In this document: piece after piece, positions 1 through 7,900 of the stretch
Layout: every line of letters starts with the position of its first letter
Position numbering within the stretch: position 1 is the first letter of the stretch
IMG/VR virus record: IMGVR_UViG_3300013014_000116
Location: 1-26,104 of that record
Length of the DNA: 26,104 nt
Direction: 5' to 3' (one strand)
Origin: a virus
Made by a program: the position numbers and the translations under genes
The notes under the pieces: generated by a model
The model's input: the letters and a program-made list of their open reading frames with translations, nothing else
The model's database searches: none
Told to the model about the DNA's origin: nothing

Positions 1-237
1 GCCTACCAATTCGTTAGCGATAACGGTTGGCATGACACGACGGATAACTGGAAGAATCACACGGTTTAGTGTAGCGATGTTACCAGCTGTTGTTGTACCT
101 GCTGAAGATTCAGCAAGTAGTTGCTTTTTAGTGTTTTCTAAGATAACACTCATTGTTGACTTACGAGTTCCTTTTAGACCTTCTAACAGGGCTTCTTTGG
201 TCTCGTTCCAACGTCCTTCTAATAATACTTTTGACAT
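1..237 (-). CDS. 23: Major capsid protein gp23, N-terminal part (runs off the window)
   Basis: This is the first 79 residues of the main head shell protein; the gene continues past the left edge. The start is ATG at 237, preceded at a normal distance by AGGAGA. The stretch ILPVIRRVMPTVIANELVG (residues 61-79) matches the T4 gp23 pattern in which an ILP-(V/M)-(I/V)RR segment is followed by IA and a conserved G. The gene lies directly after the scaffold and protease genes, as in T4 (21-22-23). T4 gp23 loses an N-terminal propeptide to the gp21 protease at an (L/I)xE site. Here LAE at residues 41-43, just before SSAG, is a possible site, though LLE and ILE triplets also occur nearby. The assignment rests on this motif and synteny; the cleavage site is inference. 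Confidence 0.85.
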   Translation of the reverse strand, partial: MSKVLLEGRWNETKEALLEGLKGTRKSTMSVILENTKKQLLAESSAGTTTAGNIATLNRVILPVIRRVMPTVIANELVG

Positions 238-263
238 TTTATATCTCCTAAATTATGTCTATT

Positions 264-1364
264 TTAAAGCCCTGCCAAACGTTTGATATCGATAACGTTA
301 TCACGTTGATCCATATCTACTTCTTGTTTAATGGCAGATTTATCACCAGTTACTTCTTGAACACTTTCACGTAGAATAGGCTTTGTAGCTTTCTTCTCTG
401 TTCCACTGTTTAGAACTGCTGGTAGATACTTGTCGAAAGTGTGTTGTAACTTTGGTGTCTGTACACTTTCTAGTAAGTCCTTCATTACTTTTGCCTTTTC
501 ATCGTTTAATGGAGCAAGTAAATCACTCATCATTTTTTCACGTTGATTAGACTCTTTAATGATACGAACTTCACGTTCTTTAGATTCAATCAATTTTTTA
601 GATTGATTGAGTATTGTCATGGATTCGGCTAATTGTTGGTCTTTCAATTGTAGAGCATTCATAAGTTTACGGGTTTCAGCCTTGTCATTTAGATGAGTAA
701 CTGAGAACTCGCTTGCAAAACTTTCAAATATTCTACGTCCAAAATTGTTCTCACGAGCAACTTTGATATCTTCCTTCAATTGTCCTAATTCACCCTTAAG
801 ATGTTTAGTAACAGATTCGTTCAATCTTTTAGCAGATTCAGTCACAAAACGTGATTTTAATCTTTCTAATTGTTGACGACCTTCAGCAACTAACTTAACC
901 TTTGCTTCTACAACGGCTTGTTTGTCTTGTGTGAATTCTTTAATTTCACGTGCCAATGCATGAACAATAAATTGCTCAAGTTTAGCTTGACTTTCCATTT
1001 GTATTTTGCGTTCGCTACGCAATTCTTTAATTTCTTCAGCTAGTTTAGTAACCATGAAATTATTGAATTTAACTGCGCTTTCACGCAATTGTTGTTTAGC
1101 TTGAACACGGTCTTCGTTCATTGCTTGTCTCTCAGATTGAAATTCGGAAATTTCTTCTGATAAACTTTCTGTAACCATTTTATCTAGGGCTTCTACCATC
1201 ACGATTCTGTCATGTTCATAACGTTGTGCGAATTCTTCACGTAATTCAACACGTACTTGCTCACGTGCCTCTTGTAACTTAGATTCCCATGCTTCGTTTA
1301 GAGCCTGGCCTACATCTTCGTTAATAAGTCCACTTTCAAGTAATGGCTTGATAGCATCAAACAT
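264..1364 (-). CDS. 22: Prohead core scaffolding protein gp22
   Basis: A 366-residue, highly charged, almost entirely helical protein, longer than T4 gp22 (269 aa). In T4, gp22 is the main component of the internal core around which gp23 assembles, and it is then degraded by gp21. Coiled-coil segments run through residues 30-330. A related motif recurs about every 40 residues (SLSEEISEF, KLAEEIKEL, ALAREIKEF), suggesting growth by internal duplication. The block NNFGRRIFESFASEF in the middle fits the conserved region I know from gp22 relatives. Start ATG at 1364 follows AAAGGGGA. The gene sits 12 bases after the protease gene and 26 bases before gp23, so it is probably co-transcribed with both. 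The stop codon of the upstream gp21 gene lies within the short spacer. Confidence 0.85.
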   Translation of the reverse strand: MFDAIKPLLESGLINEDVGQALNEAWESKLQEAREQVRVELREEFAQRYEHDRIVMVEALDKMVTESLSEEISEFQSERQAMNEDRVQAKQQLRESAVKFNNFMVTKLAEEIKELRSERKIQMESQAKLEQFIVHALAREIKEFTQDKQAVVEAKVKLVAEGRQQLERLKSRFVTESAKRLNESVTKHLKGELGQLKEDIKVARENNFGRRIFESFASEFSVTHLNDKAETRKLMNALQLKDQQLAESMTILNQSKKLIESKEREVRIIKESNQREKMMSDLLAPLNDEKAKVMKDLLESVQTPKLQHTFDKYLPAVLNSGTEKKATKPILRESVQEVTGDKSAIKQEVDMDQRDNVIDIKRLAGL

Positions 1365-1376
1365 GCTGTTTCCCCT

Positions 1377-2012
1377 TTATTTAATTTTGAGATCATTGAT
1401 GAGGCGCATTACTTCCTCTTTCAAGTATTTCTCTACTTTCTTGTTGCCATTTGCATCTTTTGCAATATCTAACAATTTATGACCATGACGCATGTTCATC
1501 ATACCTTCATAGATTGCTTTTGGATACGCATTAGGTGCGCTTGGTTGTGCAACAATATCCACGGTGACTATTTCAAAGTCACTTACTTTGCCGTTCATGT
1601 CGTCCACGTTACCGCTACCACGACTTGAAACGCCGAGTTTCACACCACTTTCCAACATAGTAGCAACTAGTTGCCCCATTGGAGTTGGTAAAATCTTTAA
1701 CTTGCCGAAACCGTTAGCACCGTCCATCCACATACTAGTAATCATATGTGACACACGGTCTAAGTTGATCTTCAAGTCATCTGGGTGATCTACTTCACCC
1801 AATACAGAATGACCTTCGGTAATCTGTTCGTTCAATGTTTGTACGGCTGATTCTATTTCAGAAACGGGGTAAATACGCTCATTGGCGTTTTTTACCCCAC
1901 CCTGAATGAAGATACCTTTCATGTAAAGGTTCTTCTTATCGCCCTCACTTACGCTTTCGACCACCATGCTGGCACGGTCAAAAGTTAAGTGCTCCTTGAG
2001 ATACAAAGCCAT
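1377..2012 (-). CDS. 21: Prohead core protein protease gp21
   Basis: A 211-residue serine protease that matures the head by cutting scaffold, core and capsid proteins, usually after (L/I)xE. The fold family is that of herpesvirus assemblin and T4 gp21 (212 aa in T4, nearly the same length). Visible hallmarks are the N-terminal block MKGIFIQGGVKNANERIYP, the GEVDHPD motif with the likely catalytic His76, and GVSSRGSG with the likely catalytic Ser129 or Ser130. Start ATG at 2012 is preceded by TTGGAG at good spacing. It lies 14 bases after the acidic core protein and 12 bases before gp22, so head genes form one transcription unit. No degeneration is seen; the protein looks complete and active. 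Confidence 0.92.
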   Translation of the reverse strand: MALYLKEHLTFDRASMVVESVSEGDKKNLYMKGIFIQGGVKNANERIYPVSEIESAVQTLNEQITEGHSVLGEVDHPDDLKINLDRVSHMITSMWMDGANGFGKLKILPTPMGQLVATMLESGVKLGVSSRGSGNVDDMNGKVSDFEIVTVDIVAQPSAPNAYPKAIYEGMMNMRHGHKLLDIAKDANGNKKVEKYLKEEVMRLINDLKIK

Positions 2013-2026
2013 TGCTCCAAGATTCC

Positions 2027-2833
2027 TTATATTCTACGCTTGACTGGCTTGCGAGATTCAGCGACTGGACTCTTAGTATTGACACCATCGTCACCCTTTT
2101 TAGGAGCTGGAGCCTTCTCTAAGTCAGCATTGTTTTGTGCTGGAGCATTTTTCCAGTTGTTAGCGTCTTTTACACTTGTCTCGCCTTTTGAGTAGAAGTT
2201 GCTAGGTCCTTTAGGACTTGTAGGAACTGTCTCACTAGCGCCACTGAACTTTACTGGACGACTGTCCATTCCAGCTTGTCCACTGTTTTGTAAACTTGTG
2301 CTTTTTGTGTTTTGACCATTGTCACCATGAGTTACAGAAACTTTCTTTAATGTGATAGCTTCCATCATAGCTTCTTCATCACCCATAGCCATTTCTTCGT
2401 CACCCATAGCCATTTCGTCATCAGCGTCAGCCATTTCGTCATCAGCCATTTCGTCATCATTATTTCCCATGATTTCTTCGAATTCAGCCATCAATTGGTC
2501 TAACTTATCTTCGATGCTTACTAGACGATCTTCGACACCTTCTTCATCCATATCTTCATCGTCAGAATCAATATCAATGATATCTTCATCACCTTCGTCA
2601 TCAAAGTCGATTTCATCTTCTTCTTCTTCGGTCATGCCTTCTTCTTCAGCAGAGATTTCGTCCATCATCTGGCCTACTTGACCGCCCATTCCTTCATCCA
2701 TCTCATCGTTCATTATATCTTCATAGATTTCGCGGCTTTTTTCAACTACGATATCATGGAATAATGCACGGGCTTGTTCTTCGTTCTCATTGATAATTAA
2801 ATCAATTAGTTGTTCAAATTTTTTGTTATCCAT
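2027..2833 (-). CDS. Acidic prohead core protein (gp67-like)
   Basis: A 268-residue, strongly acidic protein. The first 50 residues look helical, residues about 60-160 are almost all D, E, M and G, with tandem repeats of DDEMA and GDEEMAM. The rest is a flexible tail rich in K, P, S and N, ending in a basic KPVKRRI. It lies between the portal region and the protease gene, where T4 has the internal core genes 67 and 68. T4 gp67 is a small acidic core protein (80 aa) cut by gp21. The tail with HGDNGQNTKS and RPVKFSG resembles core proteins of environmental T4-like phages as I remember them. Start ATG at 2833 follows TAGGAGA. Role is inferred from position and composition, not from a catalytic motif. 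Confidence 0.65.
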   Translation of the reverse strand: MDNKKFEQLIDLIINENEEQARALFHDIVVEKSREIYEDIMNDEMDEGMGGQVGQMMDEISAEEEGMTEEEEDEIDFDDEGDEDIIDIDSDDEDMDEEGVEDRLVSIEDKLDQLMAEFEEIMGNNDDEMADDEMADADDEMAMGDEEMAMGDEEAMMEAITLKKVSVTHGDNGQNTKSTSLQNSGQAGMDSRPVKFSGASETVPTSPKGPSNFYSKGETSVKDANNWKNAPAQNNADLEKAPAPKKGDDGVNTKSPVAESRKPVKRRI

Positions 2834-2940
2834 TGTATGTTTCTCCTAAGTAATGGCTTTGTAGAATTATTTAGTGAGTATTCACCAAACATGCTCAATA
2901 AGCACGTATTTTTTACGTTTTCAGGAGAAATATAGATATT
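2834..2940 (-). promoter_or_regulatory. Late promoter element ACTAAATA and leader of the core-protease-scaffold-capsid genes
   Basis: This spacer holds ACTAAATA on the minus strand (2868-2875), 34 bases upstream of the core protein start, and a TAGGAGA ribosome site. The element matches the motif found before several other structural genes here and resembles the T4 late -10 sequence TATAAATA. It also contains two small hairpins: ACGTA/TACGT around 2911-2925, and TGCT/AGCA just beyond. Neither is followed by a convincing T-run, so no terminator is called. The promoter is inferred from repetition of the motif. Confidence 0.5.
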
Positions 2941-3168
2941 TTACATTGCTGGTGCAGCAGCGTCTGGTTTTACACCATATTGTTCATGCACTTTTTTGAT
3001 ATACTTTGCTTTTTCAAAGTTACGAACGTCTAACATTTTTCTAAGTTTTCGTATCTGTCTTAGTGTTAGTTTTGTTTTGCGGCTTTCTTTCCACTTTGGT
3101 TTGCTATTATCCGCACTGGTATCTTGATAGCCTTCAATGGCGGGATTGAACATTTCCATAAGTCTCAT
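2941..3168 (-). CDS. Small basic protein between portal and core genes (gp67/gp68 position)
   Basis: A 75-residue protein with a basic helical centre, KTKLTLRQIRKLRKMLDVR (residues 32-50), followed by FEKAKYIKKVHEQYG and a short AAAPAM tail. It is the gene immediately after the portal gene, in the interval where T4 has 67 and 68. I do not recognise a domain of known function, and the protein is far more basic than T4 gp67. It might be a small head core protein or an internal DNA-associated protein; a similar small gene next to gp20 is, as far as I recall, common in marine T4-like phages. Start ATG at 3168 has no clear ribosome site, but a GATAAATA element sits 7 bases upstream. Confidence 0.55.
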   Translation of the reverse strand: MRLMEMFNPAIEGYQDTSADNSKPKWKESRKTKLTLRQIRKLRKMLDVRNFEKAKYIKKVHEQYGVKPDAAAPAM

Positions 3169-3175
3169 AGAATAG

Positions 3176-3183
3176 TATTTATC
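3176..3183 (-). promoter_or_regulatory. Putative late promoter element GATAAATA
   Basis: GATAAATA on the minus strand fits the NNTAAATA element of this window. It lies in the 15-base gap between the portal stop and the ATG of the 75-aa gene. If it is used like a T4 late promoter, the transcript would begin almost at the ATG. Confidence 0.4.
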
Positions 3184-4971
3184 TTACATTGCATTACCGG
3201 CCGGAGCAGGAGTTCCACCTGGCATATTACCAGCATCAGTTACTGCACCTGCTACTTCTGGTCCAGCTTCAGCACCCTCTTCTGGTTGATTTTCTAATGC
3301 GTCAGCAGTTTCTAAATCACTATCAATGTCACCTGCACTAATACCAATGTTACGTAAATCACTGCTTTCTGGTTCAAGGTCAGCATCTTTGCCATTTTCT
3401 TCACGCCACATTTTCTCGTTCTTATTGATTTCTTCTTCACTCAATCCTAAGAATCGTTCTAATGCAAAGCGTTTACTCATATAAGGAAATGCTTCCATAG
3501 CTTGAAATGTAGCAACACGGGCTGTATCTAGTTCACTCTGACGATATGCAGCAAAGTTTTGCGGTGGATTAAACTCTAATGTGAATAATCCACTATCAAT
3601 ATTAAACCCTCTCCAACGCAAGAATAACTTAAATTCTTCATCAAGTTTGTGACTGATATACTTCTGTAATCGTTCGCAATATTGATTGAAACGAAACTCT
3701 TGAATCATAGCAGTACCAACACGACCGTCACTCAATGGTGTAGTATTGTCATCAGGTCCAGTAGGTAAGTAACTACTTGGAACACGTAAGCCACGTGCTA
3801 AACGATTATTAAAGTATTTTAAGTCATCAATTTCACCAAGATTTTGTCCACCGGGTAATACTTCAACACTAGACCCACGTCCATCAGCAGTTACTGGGAA
3901 GAAGTAATCTTCGTTCATACTCAATGGATTGTATGTAGCATCTACGATTGCTGAACCACCATGAACTGATGGGATACGTCTTTGGTGTATCTCATTCTTG
4001 ATACGTTCAACGAAAGCCATAGCTAAGTGACTTGGCATGTTGCCAACGTCAATCTTAAACATTCTACGTTCTGGAGCACGTTGTACACGATAGATAAGAA
4101 CCGCATCTTCTAGTAATTCTTTTTGTTTATAAACTTTGAAAATGTTCTCTAAGATACTTTGACCAAACGGCCAAAATCTATCTAGTCCTTCAGTTAAACT
4201 TAAATGAACGACATGTTTAGCATCAATTGCACTTTCACTTTGACCTAATGTAAATCGACTGCCGGTAGTGTTGTAGGGCATACTTGGGACAGTATATCCT
4301 CCACCAGCACCACCACCACCTGTACCGCCCATACCAGTTGCCGGATTCGCAGCAAAGTCTGTGTTTGTTTTAGTGGCTACCGTAAGATTCTGTAAGTTAA
4401 TGTTAATGTCTTTGATAACATACTGTTCTGGCTTTTTACCTTCACTTTCGTTAACAATAACTTTGATAACTTTTGTGTTATCAATCCAGTATAACTTAAA
4501 GTTCTCTGGATCACGCACAAAAACTTGATCACCGTACTTGATTGTATTACGAAAAATTTTGAATGTTCTTGTGCCAAATTCGTTTAGTTTACACCATTGT
4601 TGTAATTGTGTTTTTAGCAATTCTACTTCATGGGGAGTTGGATCATCAGTAAATGCCAAATTGAATGGAGTGTCATTATGTTCATTTTTCTGTGTACTAA
4701 ATTCACTAATGATATCTAAACATGCGTTAATTTCAGCATCTACGTCCATCATTTCATACTGATTATATCGTTCAATACGATTAGGGTGACCTGTATAGAC
4801 TTCTGGAAGTCTACTCATGTAGTTTTTATAACCCATCTCTGTGTTATTCCAACCACCTGTTTCAGAACCATTTTGTCCTGGGCTGCCGTTCCAAGCGCCG
4901 GAATTACTATTTCCACCACCTATTGGACTGGAAATACCACTTTTATTCGTAAAACGTTTTTTATAGGTCAT
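3184..4971 (-). CDS. 20: Portal vertex protein gp20
   Basis: A 595-residue portal protein (T4: 524 aa), which forms the dodecameric ring at the head vertex through which DNA enters and to which the tail joins. The region around residues 45-110 (YMSRLPEVYTGHPNRIERY, then MDVDAEINACLDIISEF) is the typical start of T4-type portals. The block YRVQRAPERRMFKIDVGNMP and the later DDLKYFNNRLARGLRVPSSYL with DGRVGTAMIQEFRF are further family hallmarks. A Gly-rich loop lies around residues 205-220. The C-terminal ~70 residues are acidic, then Gly/Pro/Ala-rich and probably disordered. Start ATG at 4971 has no strong ribosome site, but a late element lies just upstream. It is followed by the head core genes on the same strand. 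Confidence 0.95.
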   Translation of the reverse strand: MTYKKRFTNKSGISSPIGGGNSNSGAWNGSPGQNGSETGGWNNTEMGYKNYMSRLPEVYTGHPNRIERYNQYEMMDVDAEINACLDIISEFSTQKNEHNDTPFNLAFTDDPTPHEVELLKTQLQQWCKLNEFGTRTFKIFRNTIKYGDQVFVRDPENFKLYWIDNTKVIKVIVNESEGKKPEQYVIKDININLQNLTVATKTNTDFAANPATGMGGTGGGGAGGGYTVPSMPYNTTGSRFTLGQSESAIDAKHVVHLSLTEGLDRFWPFGQSILENIFKVYKQKELLEDAVLIYRVQRAPERRMFKIDVGNMPSHLAMAFVERIKNEIHQRRIPSVHGGSAIVDATYNPLSMNEDYFFPVTADGRGSSVEVLPGGQNLGEIDDLKYFNNRLARGLRVPSSYLPTGPDDNTTPLSDGRVGTAMIQEFRFNQYCERLQKYISHKLDEEFKLFLRWRGFNIDSGLFTLEFNPPQNFAAYRQSELDTARVATFQAMEAFPYMSKRFALERFLGLSEEEINKNEKMWREENGKDADLEPESSDLRNIGISAGDIDSDLETADALENQPEEGAEAGPEVAGAVTDAGNMPGGTPAPAGNAM

Positions 4972-4983
4972 AATATTATCTAG

Positions 4984-4991
4984 TATTTAGT
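4984..4991 (-). promoter_or_regulatory. Putative late promoter element ACTAAATA for the portal gene
   Basis: ACTAAATA (minus strand), ending 12 bases before the gp20 ATG and lying beside the tape measure stop codon. It is identical to the elements at 2868, 9352, 9369 and 15601. By T4 late-promoter geometry the RNA would start about 6 bases before the ATG. Confidence 0.45.
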
Positions 4992-4992
4992 A

Positions 4993-7900
4993 TTAACCCT
5001 GTGAATACTTTAATAATTTGTTAGTGTAATTATTAGTTGTGCTTACTTTATCAATAAGATCATCAAATTTTGATTCCATCATAGAGTATAAATCCATTAG
5101 TATAGCAGAACTATTGTCTTTTGAAGATGTAGTTGTATCTGCTACTACTGACGATAATGCACCTTTTTTAGCTGACCCATCTTGCTGTGCTTTGTCCATT
5201 GCTATTTTATCTCCGGGATTAGGTAAAGGAACAATAGCTTCTCTACCGTGCAATTCTACTGGGTATCCAGCTTTAGGACCATCAAATACACCACCGTCAT
5301 AAGCTTTAAGAGGGTTTAGCGGTAATTCAACGTGATAATGTCCACCGGTTGCTTGTTTACTAGGATCGTCATATTCATTTTTAACATTGATACCGTGTTT
5401 ACCCCCGGCGGCATATATAGCTTTCTGTATTTGTTTATCGTATTCTTTTCCTGGTTTACTACTACCTGGTTCTAGACCCACAACCATATCAAATGCTAAT
5501 CCTTTTGTATGTCTACTTTCAGGAGTTTTTTCTGCATGATATCTGTCATTAAATCCAGTGAAAGATTTGAACCCTGGTGTACTTGCCTGTACTTGTTTTG
5601 CTATCTCTATTAGTGCTGGATCAATTTTAGCACCAGGTTCCTGTAAATCTCCAGTTTTAGATTCCATCCTTAACCCAGCAGCTTTTAATTGATCAAGAGT
5701 AGTAGCTTGTACTTGACCAGAACCCCCTTGGGATTTCATACTATATGGATTAGATGAAGTACCAGAACTAGAACTAGAACTAGAACTAGAACTAGAACTT
5801 CTATTATTTCCTCCACCACTTCCGCCATTCATGCCTGTTGCAAACGCAGCAAAGGCTTCTGCCATTTCTTTTGTCTTTTTAGGATCAATATTAAGTTTAG
5901 AAAAATCAACAAATTTTTCTATTATGTCTTTTCTACCAAACATTGATAAAAATCCATCAGCTAATCCACTCATCAGTGATCCAAAACCGCCGGCTGCTGC
6001 TCCTAATCCACCTTGAGCAAATGCTTTACTAAATTCTACAAAGGCTTCTGCATTATTTTTACTTCGTTTAACATCAATATCAAGTTTAGAAAAACTTACA
6101 AATTTATCTATAGGAGTTTTTCCATTAAGTAATCTTGATACTCCATCTCCAATTGCACTTATTGATGTTCCTAAACCTTCAAGTACTGCACTTGTCCCAG
6201 CAGCACCCATTGCTTTACTAAATGCTATAAATGCTTCTGCATTTGATTTAACTTTTTCTGCATTGATATCAAGTTTAGAGAATTTTATTAATTTATCTAC
6301 AGGCAATTCTGTTCCAAATAGCTTTGATAGACCATCACCTATCGCACTTACGAATGTTCCTATACCACCTATTATTGAACTTCCACCTGCTATTGCCATT
6401 GCTTCACTAAATGCCACAAATGCAGAAGCATTTGATTTAACTTTTTCTGCATTGATATCAAGTTTAGAGAATTCTACTAATTTGTCTATTGGAGTTTTTC
6501 CACCAAAGAATGAAGTAAGACCATCAGACATATTACTAATGATACTACCTATGCCAGCTGCTGCACCACCAACTCCAAATACTGCTAATCCTGTACCTAA
6601 ATACCCTATACCAAGTCCTGCTTGTTCTAATTTTTTACCATCTAATACTTCAAAACTCTTGATACCTTCCATTAGTGTTGGTAATGCTTTACCCATTATC
6701 CAACTTGCTCCTGCAATACCTGCACCAATTCCAGCTATGATAGCTGCTGCTGATGCTGCAAGTCCTGCAGCACCTAATACAACTTGTGGGTTAGCAAATG
6801 CCATTAAGAATCCAGCTAGTCCTTCTCCTGCTCCTTTTCCTAAATTTTTCAATATGCCAGGTTCTGCTAGTGTTTTTATGATTTCACTAGCACTACTGCT
6901 ACCGCCGCCCCCTGGAATGCCACCACCCGAAGGCATTCCCGGAGCATCGATTGTGGGGCGCGCTTTGGCGCCGCCCATTTGGGCGCTAGCAGTAGGCCCA
7001 TTTTGCCATCCAGCAAACGAACCCGGAGTATATTTTGTACCGCTTGTATGTGCTGTAGTTACTCCACCTGTTTGAGCAGTACGACCCAATGCATCTGATA
7101 ATTTACCAACTAATTTATCTTCTGCTTTATCAGCCGCAATACTAGCCATCTTTCCAGCAAACAACTTATAAGCTACTAATGCTCCAGCAGCTATCCCAGC
7201 AGCCATCATTGGATTATTCACTGCAAAGTCTTTTATATATCCACCAAATTTAGCAATATGTTCCATAAATTCTTTTAATGGCTCTCTAAACGCTTTTGGT
7301 AAAAATCTATCCATTGCCGATTCCATTGCGTTTGGCATTGCTATTAATGTACCTCGCACATCCTTCTCCATTGCAATCTGTAACATTTTAGCGCCCCATT
7401 GCTTGTCTAGTTGATTATTTGTAAATGAATCTAATGATGTGCGTAATGCAGTAAGTGCTTCTCCTGGATCGTATTTTGGTGCACCCGGTGGTGCATTGGC
7501 ATCAGCTTTTGCGGTTTTTGCTGCTGATCCTGCTGTAGCAAACTTGTAATTTTCAAAAGCTGCAAAACTATCTATACCCACGCCTGATTGTTCACCGGCA
7601 ACTTGCACATTTCTAGCAATTTGATTTTGATAAGTACCTATTCCTTCTCCTGCTAGTTCCAATAGACGAGTTTGATTCGTTTCTCCTCTTTTGTTTGCCT
7701 CTAGCATAGGCTCAAGATATCTTAGCATTACTGCTTGATTGCCATCCACTGCAGCACCTGACTTATTTTTTACAAATGCCTCTGCCAGTTGAGGCAGTCC
7801 TTTTGCCATAAATTGTTTAGCTATGTTTTCTGTAAGTTCTAAATCTTTAAGTTTTTCAGTATTACCTTCTTGTCTTGCTACATTTTTTGCAGCAGCCAAT

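Noticed and set aside
238-263. Late promoter directly before gp23
   Set aside because: Only a poor match (TTAAAATA) overlaps the gp22 stop; the gene is more safely read from the upstream core promoter.
5764-5799. CRISPR-like array from the repeated AGAACT
   Set aside because: The unit is only 6 bp with no spacers, is in frame, and encodes a serine linker; it is a microsatellite.
6263-7075. 270-residue open frame on the plus strand inside the tape measure gene
   Set aside because: It is the mirror of an Ala/Gly/Ile-rich coding stretch, gives a Pro/Ser-rich sequence without domain features, and has no ribosome site.
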